From the NCBI RefSeq assembly GCF_027595985.1, contig NC_073305.1, forward strand, positions 151,034,423-151,098,422: 64,000 bases of DNA. The letters run 5' to 3'. Shown here one piece after another: positions 12,445 through 24,351 of this stretch. This stretch comes from Sorex araneus. Taxonomy: Eukaryota > Chordata > Mammalia > Eulipotyphla > Soricidae. Every line of letters starts with the position of its first letter. Position 1 is the stretch's first letter. The notes below the pieces were generated by a model. The model was not told the origin of the DNA. It did not search any database and was given only the letters and a program-made list of their open reading frames with translations. The translations under genes were made by a program, and so were the position numbers.

Positions 12445-12452
12445 AAAGAAAA
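12374..12452 (+). repeat. (GAAA)n microsatellite
   Basis: About 80 bases of nearly perfect tetranucleotide repeat at the 3' end of a SINE. It is a likely length polymorphism. Confidence 0.95.
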
Positions 12453-13189
12453 TGTTTTATTGATTTTAACAACTCCATCCACCCCCAAAAGAACATTTTA
12501 GAGGATTTAGAAAGATCTCTATTAGTACAAAAATTTATGAGCATGAAAAGATAAGTAAGTTAGGTCTCTAGGACATTTTGCTGACATTAGAAACCCAAGA
12601 TATTATTCTTTTCTGTTAAGCATGTTGCAGTATTTCTGCCTGTTTTGCTTGTCATCATTTATGTGTATGAAGGTTAATATTATTCCAGCCTGCTCACTTC
12701 TGGTACAAAATCTGTCTTGCAGAAGTGAAAAATATTTTCGCAAATGTAGTTATCCTTTTGCAGGTGCTTTTCAGGCAGTCATGTCTCTGGTGACCAAAGA
12801 CACACACACATTTGCAAGGTGACTTGACAGGGTGAGTGGTGTGGTCTGTAGTCAGAAGCAGAGATCACTCTGAATGTAAATGAGACACAGTTGCTCCAGT
12901 TTTTAAAAAATAAGAAATGTAAGAGAATTAGGCTTTTATTACCACTGTGCTTGTGAGATCCCAAGGGAAGGCTAATGAGTCTATTCTGGTTTTAAAACAA
13001 AACTCTCAAGATCTTTATATTTTAGAAAATAAACATGTAATAGTAAGCAATATTATGATAGTAATACATCATAAATTATGACAACCAATTAAAATCCCTG
13101 AGTTTGGGGAGTTTCAAAATTTATTTCCATGGGATATAGCAATGCTCTGTAAAATCTAAGTATATAAAACTCTGTTATTAGAAATAACG

Positions 13190-13735
13190 TTTGCAAGAAC
13201 AATTTTACAATGCTGAATGTTTGTAATATTGCAACACTGGAGAAGGAAAAAAATTATTCACTCATATCCTTGTACACAAATATCCACAGCAACTTATTTG
13301 AATCTGCCAAAATCAAGTGTCCTTGAATAGGTGATTAGATAAAACCATGATAAATGCATACAATGGAGCTCTGCAATATAAAGAGACCTATTTATAATGC
13401 AGCAACACAGATGAATCTCTAAGAAATTAGACTGAGCCAACAAAATCAGGAGAACACTAATATATGCTATATAGTTCAATTATATATGTATTTCTAGAAA
13501 AAATGTATTAAATTCTAGTGAAAGAAATATCAATATATGGGAAGGAAGCAATGAAGAAGAGAGGAAAGAGGTGGAGAGGTATTAAAAATTAAATTAGATT
13601 TTTAGAGATGACAGATATGTGCACTATTATGATTATAGTGGTGACTATATTTGTCAAAACATACAGGAATACACTTTAAGTATGTGTAGTTCAGTATATA
13701 CTGATTATAAATAAATAAAGATGTTGAATAGAAAA
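13190..13735 (+). mobile_element. Old L1 3' end
   Basis: Contains atgcagcaacacagatgaatctctaag-like L1 text, gaagagaggaaagaggtgg and, at the end, taaataaataaagatgttga, typical of an L1 terminus. It is heavily diverged and no frame is open. Confidence 0.45.
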
Positions 13736-13981
13736 AGCAATACAAACCACTGCCTTTCAGATATACAGAAGAAACTTACATTACTCCCTCTAAACCTTTG
13801 TTTCTCCCTTGCAAAGACACCAGCTTGGTAAAACTACAATCTGCCTGATGCATGCCTGAATCAATGCAGATATATGTGGTCAGCACAAAATAACCAAATC
13901 ATACTTCTACTTGACTCTGCAATAGAAGTTGTTTACAAAGTTGCATAGTATAAGACTAGTTTTACTTCAAAATGTATGTAG

Positions 13982-14122
13982 AGGGTTGGAGAGATAGTAC
14001 AAGGTAAACCATATCTTGCTGACCCTGGTTCAGGTACCTGGCACCACATATGGTCGCCTAAACAGTGTCAGGGGTCACTCCTGGGCACAAAACCATGGTA
14101 TCCCCTGAGTACCACTTTTTTA
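13982..14122 (+). repeat. Diverged A-tailed SINE
   Basis: gggttggagagatagtaca head, ctggttcaggtacctgg box B region, and ggggtcactcctgggcac body. Confidence 0.65.
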
Positions 14123-14136
14123 AGACTAACACACCT

Positions 14137-14228
14137 AAGTATGGAGGTATAGCTCAATCATCAACACAGGTCTTGCATGTGTGAGGCTCTGGGTTCAATC
14201 CCTAGTACCACAAAACAACACCAACAAA
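14137..14228 (+). repeat. Short tRNA-like SINE relic
   Basis: ggaggtatagctcaatcatc (box A-like), gctctgggttcaatcccta (box B) and an A-rich end. About 90 bases, similar to 52,351-52,440. Confidence 0.55.
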
Positions 14229-14239
14229 AACTAAAACAT

Positions 14240-14668
14240 CTATTTCATTTATTTATTAAATTTTATTTCAGTCACCATGATTTACAATACTGTTCATGAT
14301 AGGGTTTCGTGTATACAGCATTCCAAACCCACATTCTCCACCACTGTTTATTTCCCTCTACTACTGTCTCAAGAGCCTCCCCACCCTTATCCCTGCTTCT
14401 TCCACTCTCTCCTCCATATTACTGCCATGGTAAGCTGTTTTTGATCAGTTCTCAGATTCTGTTGTATCTGGCCATTTGTTTTTACCTTACTACGTATCTT
14501 TATATTCCACATATAAAAGAAATAATTGTGCATCTGTCTTTCTTCTGATTGGCTTCATTCAGCATAGTATTCTTTACATCCAGCCATGTAGCAGAAAATC
14601 GTATGATGTGTTTTTCCTTATGGCAGAGTAGTATTGCACAGTATATGTATACTATAGGTTTAGGTTGA
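14240..14668 (-). mobile_element. Older L1, 3' portion (left arm of split element)
   Basis: Minus-strand L1 3' UTR and terminal ORF2 text in degenerate form (agtcaccatgatttacaata, attggcttcattcagcatag, cagagtagtattgcacagta). It stops where the younger L1 begins and resumes at 23,281 with the next L1 segment, so this is one old element split by insertion. Confidence 0.65.
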
Positions 14669-15444
14669 TTTTTAAAAAAAAAATTTATTAGTGAATCACC
14701 ATGAGTACAGTTACAGACTTATAAACTTTTATGCTTGCGTTTCAGTCATACAATGATCGAGTATCCATCCTTCCACCAGTGCCCTTTTTCCACCACCAGT
14801 GGTCCCAGGGTTACTCCCACCACTTTCATCCCATCCTCTCCACCCCATCCCACCTCTGTGGCAGGGCATTCGCTTTTGCTCTCTCCTTTTGGGTGTTGTG
14901 GTTTGCAACAGTTATTAAGTGGCCATAATGTTCAATCCATAGTCTACTTTCAGCACGCACCTCCCATCCCGCTCGGGTCCTTCTGGCAACTTTTACTTGG
15001 TAGTCCCTTCTCTATCTGAGCTGCCTTTCCCCCCAGCATGTCTGTCCTGGTACTCATCTCTACTATTCTTGGGTGTAAGTCTCCCATTCTGTTACTTTAT
15101 ATTCCACAAATGAGTGCAATCTTTCAATGTCTGTCCCTTTCTTTCTGACTTGTTTCACTTAATGTGATACTTTCCATATTGTTCCACTTATATGAAAATT
15201 TCATGACTTCATCTTTTCTAACAGCTGCATAGTATTCCACTGTATACATGTACCATAGTTTCTTTAACCAGTCATTTCTCAGGTTTTTTGCAGATTTCCA
15301 GATTCTGTCTATTGTAAACAGTGCCGCAATGAACATATAAGTGCAGATGTCATTTCTACTATACTTTTTTGCATCTCTGGGATATATTCCCAGAAGTGGT
15401 ATTGCTGGGTCAAATGCGAGCTCAATTTCTAATTTTTTGAGAAG

Positions 15445-15484
15445 CGTCTAAAGTGTCTAAAGGGTCTAAAGCGTCTAAAGGGCT
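15445..15484. repeat. Short tandem repeat, 10-bp unit, inside L1 ORF2
   Basis: Four tandem copies of gtctaaagNg. It is a local expansion inside the L1 coding region and helps break the reading frame. Confidence 0.8.
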
Positions 15485-17746
15485 AAACCAGTCAGCATTC
15501 CCACCAATAGTGAAGGAGAGTCCCTTTCTCCCCATATCTGCGCCAACACCGATTGCCTTTGTTCTTTTGGATGTGGGCCAGTCTCCGTGGCATGAGATAT
15601 CTCATTGTTGTTTTGATCTGCATCTCCCTGATGACTAGTGATGAAGAGCACTTTTCCATGTGCCTTTTGGCCATTCAGATTTCTTCTTTGAGAAAGTTTC
15701 CGTTCATTGCCCCATTTTCTGATGGGGTTGGGTGTTTTCTTTTTGTAGAGTTCAATCAGTGCCTTGTAAATCCTTGATATCAACCACTTAACAGATGGGT
15801 ATTGGGTGAATATACTTTCCCATTCTGTAGATTGTCTTTGTATTCTGGTTACTGTATCTTGTGAGGTGCAGAAGCTTCTCAGTTTAAGATAGTCCCATTT
15901 GTTTATCTCTGTTTCCACTTGCTTGGCCAGTGGAGTGTCACCTTTAAAGATTCCTTTAGATTCAATGTCGTGGAGGATCTTACCGACCTTTTCTTTAATG
16001 TACCTGATGGATTCTGGGTTGATATTGATGTCTTTAATCAATTTTGATCTGACTTTTGTGCATGGTGTTAGGTAGAGGTCTGAGCCCATTTTTTTGCATG
16101 TAGCTGTCCAGTTTTGCCAACACCATTTGTTAAAGAGGCTTTCCTTGCTCCACTTCACATTTCTTTCTCCCTTATCAAAGATTATACTATCAAATATTTG
16201 AAGGTGTGTGTAAGGATATTCCACCCTGTTCCATTGGTCTGCGGCTCTGCCTTTGTTCCAGTAACATGCTGTTTTAATTATTACTGCTTTGTAGTAGAGT
16301 TTGAGGTTAGGGAAGGTGATGCCTCCCATCTTTTTCCCCCCAGAATTGCTTTAGCTATTTGTGGGGGTTTGTTGTTCTGTATGAATTTCAGGAGTGTTTG
16401 ATCCATTTCTTTGAAGAATTTCATGGATATCCTTATAGGGACCACATTGAAACTGTATAATGCTTTGGGGAGAATTGCCATTTTTACAATGTTAATTCTC
16501 TCAATCCATAAGCAGGGGGTATGTTTTTATTTCCTCAGGTCCTCTTTTATTTCGTGAAGTAGCATTTTGTAGTTTTCTTTGTACAGATACTTTACTTTCT
16601 TAGTTAAGCTGATTCCAGAGCACTTGATTTTCTGAGGCATGATTGTGAATGGGATTGCTTTTTTTCATGTCACTTTCTTCTCTCTCATTATTTGCATATA
16701 GGAAAGCCATGGACTTTTGGGTATTGATTTTATAGCCTGCGACTTTACAAGTCTATTGTTTCTAGGAGTTTCTTGGAAGAGACTTTAGGGTTCTCTAAAT
16801 ATAGTATCATATCATCTGTGAAAAGTGAGAGTTTGATTTTGTCCTTTCTTATCTAGATGCCCTTAATATCTTTTTCTTGCCTAATCGATATTGCAAGTAC
16901 TTCCAATATTATATTGAACAGAAGTGGTGAGAGTAGGCATCCTTGTCTTGCTCCTGATCTTAGAGGGAATACTCTTAGCTTTTCTCCATTGAGGATAATG
17001 CTCACCATAGGTTTGTGGTAGATGGCTTTGACTATATTGAGAAAAGTTCCTTTAAAACCCATGTTGGTGAGAGAATTTTCATGATAAGCAGGTGCTGGAT
17101 CTTGTCAAATGCTTTCTCTCCATCTATTGATATAATCATATGGTTTTTATCTTTTCTTGTGTTGATATGATGGATTATGTTGATTGATTTCCAAATATTA
17201 AACCATCCTTGTATCCCCGGTATGAATTCCACTTGGTTGTGGTATATGATCTTTTTGATGAGTTGGATTCTATTTGCTAATATTTTGTTGAGGACCTTTG
17301 CATTAGTTTTCATCAGGGATATCAGCCTGTAATTTTCTTTTTTTGTGGTGTCTCTATTTGCTTTTGCTATTAGGGAGATATGTGCCTCATAGAAACTGTT
17401 TAGGAGAGTTTCTGTTTCTTCAGTTTCCTGGAAAAGCTTGAGCAGAACTGGCAATAAGTCCTCCTTAAATGGAAGAATTCGCTAGTGAATCCATCTGGAC
17501 CTGGGCCTTTGTTTTTGGGAAGACTTTTGATTACAGTTTCAATTTCCTTTATAGTAACAGGTCATTCAGGTATTCCAGATCTTCTTGGTTCAACTTTGGG
17601 AGATTGTAGGAATCCAGGAATTTATCCATTTCTTCTAGGTTTCGTGACATACAGGTTTTCAAAGTAGTCTCTGATGATCTTCTGAATTTCTTTTGTTTCT
17701 GTTGTGATGTCCCCCTTTTCACTTCTAATTTTGTTTATTACGGTTC

Positions 17747-17771
17747 TCTCTCTCTCTCTCTCTCTCTCTCT
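17747..17771. repeat. (CT)n microsatellite
   Basis: About 25 bases of uninterrupted CT inside the L1 ORF2 relic. Confidence 0.9.
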
Positions 17772-19327
17772 GTGAGTCTTGCTAGTGGTTTATCAATGTT
17801 GTTTATTTTCTTAAAAAAAACAGCTGTTTGTTTCATTGATCTTTTGGATTGTTTTTTGGGTCTTCATGTCATTAGTTTCTGCTCTTAAGTTTTGTTATTT
17901 CTTTCCATCTGCCTGGTTTGGTCCTTTTGTTGGTCCTTTTCCAATATCTTGAGCTGTGAAGTCAAATTATCTATTTAGGCCCTTTCTTCCTTTCTAAGAA
18001 TTGCTTGCATAGCTGTAAATTTTCCCCTTAATACAGCTTTAGCTGCCCATAGGTTCTGGTAACTCGTGTCTTCATTCTCATTTGTTTCAAGATACCTTTT
18101 GATTTGTTTCTTGATTTTCTTTCTGACCCACACATTGTTCAACATTGAGTTGTTTAATTTCTAGGTGTTTTATTTGATTCTCCACATCTGTGCATGATTA
18201 ACTTCTATCTTCAGTGCATCATGGTCTGAAAAGATAGTTGATACAATTCTGATTCTATTAAGGTATGTTTTGTGACCCAGCATGTGGTCTATTTTGGAAA
18301 ATGTTCCTTCTTCTTGGGATGCAAAGCCCTATATAGATCTATTAGCCCTCTCTCTTCTAACCCTTCCTTCAGTGCCAGTATTTCCTTGCTGAGTTTTAAT
18401 CTTGTTGATCTATCTAGAGGTGATACGGCAGTGTTGAAGTCTCCAACTACTATTGTGTTGCTAGCAATATCCTCTTTAAAATCTGTTATTAGTTGTTTTA
18501 AGTATTTAGCTGGTCCCTCATTAGGTGCATATACTTTTAGTAGTGTGATTTCTTGCTACTGTACATATCCTTGATTAATAAAAAATGGCATTCGCTGTCT
18601 CTTCTATCTTTTTCAACCTGAAATCTATGTGGATACTAGTATGGCCACCCCGGCTTTTTTGAGGGAGTTGTTTGCTTGCAGAATTGTTTTCCATCCTTTG
18701 ACTTTGAGTCTGTGTTTGCTCTGACTGTTCAGATGTGTTTCTTGTAGGCAGCAGAGTGTTGGGTTTAGTTTCCGAATCCATTTTGCCACTCTGTGTCTCT
18801 TAATTGGTGCATTTATACCATTGACATTGACAGAGATTATTGTCATGGGGTTTTGTGCCATCTTTTTGTGAGGTTTGTTGTGCGTGCAGGGCTTTTTTCT
18901 TGTCTTATAGTAGCCCCTTTAGTCCCTCTTTTAAGGTTGATTTTGAGTCTATGAAGTTCCTGAGCTGTTCTTTGTCCATGAAATTTTGTATCATCCTTCG
19001 AGTTTGAGAGAGCTTAGCAGGATAAAGGATTCCTGGTGAAGCGTTTATTTCATTGAGTTTTTTCATGACATCCCAACATTGTCTTCTGGCTTGGAGGGTT
19101 TCCTCTGATAGGTCTGTTTTGTATCTCAGGTGGTGCTCCTTTGTATGTCATTTCCTTCTTTGCCCTTGCTGCTTGCAGTATTGTGTCTCTATTTGTGACA
19201 TCCATCATTCTGACTATGATACGTCTTGGAGTCTTTTCACTAGGGTCACATTTAGCTGGCACTCTTTGGGCACCTTGGATCTGGATGCCTTTATTTTCTA
19301 GCTCTGGGAACTTTTCAGCAATGATAT

Positions 19328-20636
19328 ATATATATATTTTTAATTTTATTGAATCACCATGTGGAGGGTTACATAGTTCTCAGGATTATGTCAGTTATAC
19401 AATATTCAAACGCCCTTCCCTTCACCAGTGCCCCTATTCCATCACCAACCACCCCAGTATACCTCCCGCCCCCTCCTGCCCCCCCATCCCCGCCCTTGTA
19501 AGTGATAAGTTTCACTTCGTTTATGCTTTATCTTGGTTACATTCTATGTTTCAACACATAACTCGCTATTGTTACTGGGGTTTCCCCCCAGAAAGAAAAA
19601 GACAGTCCTACTGTCAAGGAAGCATTTGATAGTTCTCCATTGCTGAGAATGTAGAGATATTAAGTCCCGCTGTTTGTTACAAAACTTTTCTATTTTTTTT
19701 TCTCCCCTCATCCCGAGCCACCGAGTTCACGCCTGTTTAGTAGTCACCACGCTGCCTGACAATGGGGAAAAAAACCCGAAAAAGATGGTTATTTCCCGTC
19801 ATCGGTCGGCGTGGGGCTCTGGCTTAGTTGATAGTCTGGTAGAAAGTCTGCAAGCAGTTTCTGGAACCAAAAGTAGTGCGCTGGTATCGGCCCCGGCTCG
19901 AAATTCCACCAGCGTCCCGCTGTTCCCTGTACATAATACTTTATTCCCTTGTATCCCATTCCCATGCCCCAAGGTCTGTGTCAACTTAATTGACATCATA
20001 CTATGGTTAATGCCACACCGCGATTCTTCCCGAGAAAGAAGGATATTTCTTCTCAGCCGGCGTGGGGATATGGCTTAGTTCAATCTAGAGAGATGGCTAC
20101 CACTTTGATTGCTTTCAATATTTCAACAAAAAACTTACTATTCTTGTTAGGGTTTCCCACCCAAGTCCGACCCGTTGAAAAGGAATCATTTCATATTGCT
20201 TATGATTGGATGATATTAGTTTGTGCGGCCACGGCAGCAGCCGCGCGGTTTTGGGTTTCTGTATAAAGTCCAGGGAAAGTACAGCCAGAAATTACACGTC
20301 ACTACAAACTTTTACCCTTTTTTGGTCCCCCCAAAGTCCAACCCATTACTAAGGAACCATTTCATATTGCTGATGATTAGATGACATTAGGTTGCGCGGT
20401 TTTGGTTTCTGTATAAGGTCCAGGGAAAATTCTGCCTGAAATTCTATCGCTACATCTTTTACCCTTTTATGGTGCTCATAGATGGGAAGACCTAGAGAAA
20501 TACCGGGCCTCCGCAGGGGCAGCCTGGCGGAAACGCTCAGTTCACATACTGCAAGTTGTTCAGTGGGCTGCCGGCGTCCAAAGTAGCTCTTTTGGCCTCC
20601 TCGGTCATACTGGAGCGGCGGCAGCGGCGAATGGAA
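19328..20636 (-). mobile_element. Composite non-LTR retroelement, copy A
   Basis: Inserted in L1 ORF1 between copies of caatgatat (19,319-19,327 and 20,637-20,645). On the minus strand: a GC-rich head (gccgctgccgccgctcc), two imperfect internal repeats marked by gtccagggaaa at 20,268 and 20,418, a unique middle section, and a 3' end (gtgattcaataaaatt) resembling the L1 3' UTR. It is about 91% identical to copy B over a 200-base stretch compared by eye. No credible coding frame. It is probably L1-mobilised and non-autonomous; I cannot name the family. Confidence 0.7.
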
Positions 20637-20870
20637 CAATGATATTTTTAACTGTGGCTTTTTTATTAGGGTTGTCTCCCTGTCCTTCTGGTATTCTGAT
20701 GATTCTAATGTTGTTCCTCTTGAAATCATCCCCTAGGTCTCTGATTCGCCATGGTTTTGAGATCTTTCCCCATGGTTTGGTTTTGCTTGTAAGCTTCCTG
20801 CAGCTCATCTTCAAGCTTGCTATTTCTGTCTTCAGTTGTAGCCATTCTTCTGTTGAGGGCACCCACTAAG

Positions 20871-22311
20871 TTTTTTTTTTTTTTAAATTTTATTGAATCA
20901 CCATGTGGAGGGTTACATAGTTCTCAGGATTATGTCAGTTATACAATATTCAAACACCCTTCCCTTCACCAGTGCCCATATTCCATCACCAACCACCCCA
21001 TTATACCTCCCGCCCCCTCCCGCCTCCCCAGTCCCCGCCCTTGAAAGTGATAAATTTCACTTCGTTTACACTTTATCTTGGTTACATTCCATGTTTCAAC
21101 ACATAACTCACTATTGTTGCTAGGGTTTCCCCCCAAAAAAGAAAAGACAGTCCTACTGTCAAGGAAGCATTTGATAGTTCTCCATTGCTGAGAATGTAGA
21201 GATATTAAGTCCCGCTGTTACATAACTTTTCTATTTTTTTCCCCCCGCCTCGTCCCGCACCACCAAGTTCACGCCTGTTTAGTAATCACCACGCTGCCTG
21301 ACAAAGGGAAAAAAACCCGAAAAAGATGGTTATTTCCCGTCATCGGCCGGCGTGGGGCTCTGACTTCGTTGATAGTCTGGTAGAATGTCTGCCAGCAGTT
21401 TCTGGAACCAAAAGTAATACGCTGGTATCGGCCCCGGCTCGAAATTCCACCAGCTTCCCACTGTTCCAAGTACATAATAATTTATTCCCTTGTATCCCAT
21501 TCCCACGCCTCCAGGTCCGTGTCAGCTTAATGGACATCATACTATGGTTAACGCCACGCCGCGTTTCTTCCCGAGAAAGAAGGATATTTCTTCTCAGCCG
21601 GCGTGGGGATATGGAGCCGGCGTCAGTCTATAGAGATGGCTACCACTTTGGTGGCCTTCAATATTTCAACAAAAGACTTACTATTCTTGTTAGGATTTCC
21701 CACCAAACTCCGACCAGTTAAAAAGGAACCATTTCATATTGGTGATGATTAAATGACATTAGGTCGCGCAGCCATGTCAGCGGCCTCGCGGCTTTGAATT
21801 TCTGTATAAAGTCCAGGGAAAGTACAGCCAGAAATTACACGTCACTACAAACTTTAACCCTATTATGGTCCCCCCAAAGTCCAACCCGTTACAAAGGAAC
21901 CATTTCATATTGCTGATGATTAGATGACATTAGGCTGCCGCGGCCGTGCAGTTTTGGGTTTCTATATAAAGTCCAGGGAAAATTCTGCCTAAAATTCTAT
22001 CGCTACAATCTTTTACCCTTTAATAAAAAACTCAGTACTATTGTTTGGAGTTTTCCCCCACAGTAAGCCCTGCCAAAAAGGAACATTTACACGTTGCTGA
22101 CAATCAGGAGATATTAGGTCGCACGGCTGCTATTGCGGTTTTGGATTTCTATATGAAGTCCAGGGAAAATTCTTTTGGTAATTGCATCACTCGCTGGCGG
22201 CGCCTGGGCCAGTAGCTCCGAGCACACAGTTTGGAGGCATTTTGGGGGCGCCGCTCGTGTCCAAAGTGGTTCAGTTGCCTCCGGGGTCGATCTCGCGTGG
22301 CGGCACAAAGG
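20871..22311 (-). mobile_element. Composite non-LTR retroelement, copy B
   Basis: Second insertion in the same ORF1, with a 14-base A-tail on the minus strand (T run 20,871-20,884) and flanks acccactaag (20,861-20,870) and acccactgag (22,312-22,321). Same plan as copy A but with three internal repeats (gtccagggaa at 21,811, 21,971 and 22,158) instead of two, and a more diverged GC-rich head. The different flanks show it is an independent insertion, not a duplication of copy A. Confidence 0.7.
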
Positions 22312-22610
22312 ACCCACTGAGTTTTTTAACTTCATCTTCTGAATCCTTTATTCGTGGCACTTCTTTTTGTAGCTTTTTTATTTCTGCTCTTATTTCTTTC
22401 TGTATTTTCTTGGCTGTCCATTCCACTGTTTCTTTCATGTCCTCCTTCAACTTACTGGATGCCTATTCCACCGTTCTTTAAGTTCGTTGAACATATTCAA
22501 CATTTCATCTCTGAATTATTAATTAGAGATCGTATTTGTGGGTAATGCTTGTTGAGGCGTCTGGACTCTTCATCATCCTCTCCTTGTGGTGGGGATTTTC
22601 GCTGTTTCTT

Positions 22611-23260
22611 CATGTTTTTGTGGTAGTATGGAGGAAGGACTTTCCAGTTTATTATCAGTATTTCCCTGTAGCTGTGAGAAAGGATTCTGGATGAGCTCGG
22701 TCGATGGTGGTCACCTTTTTCCCCTTCTAGAGTTCCACCTTTGTCTCAGGTGCTCCTCTGTGGCTTATGTGAGTTCTCTAGTGAAGCTTCAGAGAATGTG
22801 TTCTTTTATATTGGACTTGTACAGTTCTTGTGTCCACCAATATTATGGTGCAATTGGAATAGGCTACTGGAGTATTGGCCTAATGTAGTTTGAGATGACT
22901 AGGATATTCTCCACAGAATTGGGTGATGGAGATGGAGATATGAGTCTAGAGTGCTGAGAAAGGGGAAAATAACTGCGGCCCCACAAGAGGCCACGCCCAT
23001 TTCTTCAGAGGCTATGCCCACTACTGTGATGTAGGTGGGGCATGGGTTTGGGGGCATGAACCTGGGAGAGGAAGTAAGCCCGTAGCCATGCTGGAGGATG
23101 GTGTGGGGGGAACAGGATGGTGTTGAGGAGGCTGGGTGGCTCAGGGTCTGAGAGGATGACTGGGGCGAAGGTGCTGGGGGATTGGTGGGCCGGGTTCGGT
23201 TCACTGACCTGGGGCAGGGAGCAAGCCGGGCGCAGTGCTGGAGGATGTGCCATAGTTGTT
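22611..23260 (-). promoter_or_regulatory. L1 5' UTR (promoter region), non-monomeric
   Basis: Minus-strand sequence upstream of ORF1, G/C-rich near its 5' end, with two ggcNacgccc-type boxes (near 22,990 and 23,010) also found in the L1 5' UTR at 36,433. No 164-bp monomers are seen here, unlike the other L1. Confidence 0.55.
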
Positions 23261-24314
23261 TATGGGTTGTTGTTTTTTTTTTTTAATCCAGTCATCTCTT
23301 CTTGGACTTGGGTTGTTTCCAGATTTTGGCTACTATGAATAGTGCTACAATGAATAAAAGAACTCAAATGTCTCTTTGAAAAAGACCCTTGTGCCTTTGG
23401 GGTAGATGCCAAGAAATTGAATTACTGTGTCATTTAAAAGTTCAAGTCTTAACTGTGTTAGTTATTTATTTTTTAAAATTTAGTCACCATGAAATTACTG
23501 TTATTCATGGTTGGGTTTTAGGAATGCAATGTTTCAACACCGATCCCTTGATCACTGTCCACTTCTCTTCTCCTGACTTGTTTCCACCCCTGGTTTCTTC
23601 CCACCCACCAGTCTGATTCTGTTAGTCACTTTATTCCCTGTACTATCTTTCTGTCCTCTTGTAGCTTGGCCAGTGACACAAAATCATTAAAGATGCCTCT
23701 AGATCCAATTATGAAGAGTTCTGCATATATTCTCATCAACATAATTTATGGAATCAGGTCTGATATTGAAGTCTTTAATCCATTTTTAGTTGACTTTTAT
23801 TCATGGTGTGAGATAGGCCCTTGAGTTCTTTTTTTTTCCAAAAAATATATATCTGACAAGATTTCTCAACACCTTTTGATGAAGATGCTTTCCTTAGTCT
23901 ACTTCATAATTTTAGCTCCTTTGTTAAAGATTAGATGACCACGTATACCTGAAGGTCTCTGAGGCTCTCAGTTCAGTTATTTCAGTCTGAGAGTCTGTCC
24001 TTATTCCAGTACCACACTGTCTTGATTACTATAGCTTAATAATAAAATATTAGAAAAGAAATATCTCCCAGCTTATTTTTCCTAGGACTGTGTTGGCTCT
24101 GTGTGTTTGTGTGTGTTTAAGTTGTTGTATACCCCATATAAATTTTGCCAGCATTTGGTCAATATCTTTTAAAAATCTGATGGGCATTTTTATAGTAAAT
24201 GAATGAATCTATATATGTTTTGAATAGGAATATCATTTTGACAATATTAATCCTTCTAATCCTTGAGCAGGGGAAGCACTTCCATTCTTCATTCTAATTT
24301 TCAGAAGTGAGTTA

Positions 24315-24316
<2 letters not shown>

Positions 24317-24347
<31 letters not shown>
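24317..24347. repeat. (TA)n microsatellite
   Basis: About 30 bases of AT dinucleotide repeat inside the old L1. Confidence 0.9.

Positions 24348-24351
<4 letters not shown>

Larger units (their letters stand above)
15120..18861 (-). pseudogene. Degenerate L1 ORF2 (endonuclease and reverse transcriptase)
   Basis: The product would nick target DNA and reverse-transcribe L1 RNA. Read on the minus strand, the N-terminal endonuclease shows SVNVNGI and LQETHL, covering the usual Asn and Glu residues. The reverse transcriptase segment shows [14 protein letters not shown] near 17,100. The active-site block near 16,811-16,822 reads FTDD where L1 normally has FADD. The C-terminal part is open for 284 codons (15,475-16,329), then shifts frame into the terminal MYTVEYYAAV segment near 15,240. 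Length of about 3.74 kb is close to the usual 1,275 codons. Several frameshifts and stops make it a pseudogene. Confidence 0.85.
18900..22610 (-). pseudogene. L1 ORF1, split twice by insertions
   Basis: Minus-strand ORF1 in three blocks: C-terminal domain at 19,050-19,318 (RRIIVRMMDVTNRDTILQAA), RRM region at 20,646-20,860 (FKRNNIRIIRIPEGQGDN), and N-terminal coiled coil at 22,322-22,610 (start MKKQRKSPPQGE). Each block aligns with the open ORF1 copy at 35,388-36,225. The intervening 1.3 and 1.4 kb are the composite elements. ORF1p is the RNA-binding partner of L1 RNA. Frameshifts are present in addition to the insertions. Confidence 0.8.
14669..23262 (-). mobile_element. Nearly full-length L1 with two nested insertions
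   Basis: Minus-strand L1: 3' UTR (14,670-15,120), ORF2 (15,120-18,861), ORF1 fragments (18,900-22,610) and 5' UTR (22,610-23,260). Removing the two nested composite elements leaves about 5.8 kb, about a full-length mammalian L1. Flanks show a diverged duplication: gtttaggttgattttt near 14,658 and gtttatgggttgttgttttt near 23,263. Both ORFs are broken by frameshifts and stops, so it is dead. Confidence 0.85.

Noticed and set aside
12275..12544. Frames with repeated FLSF blocks.
   Set aside because: Translation of the GAAA microsatellite on the minus strand.
17032..17454. 140-codon reverse-transcriptase-like frame considered as an active enzyme.
   Set aside because: It is an internal slice of L1 ORF2 with frameshifts on both sides. 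No complete enzyme is encoded.
19799..21540. 66-codon minus-strand open frame starting MMSIKLT, present in both composite elements (19,799-19,999 and 21,340-21,540).
   Set aside because: The two copies differ at about 14 of 66 residues while DNA differs at only about 9%. Most substitutions change the residue, so there is no sign of selection for protein.
19674..21721. Plus-strand frames of 131-134 codons in both composite elements (around MVISRHR).
   Set aside because: They are antisense to the element and the second half differs by frame. They are best explained by shared sequence, not by a gene.
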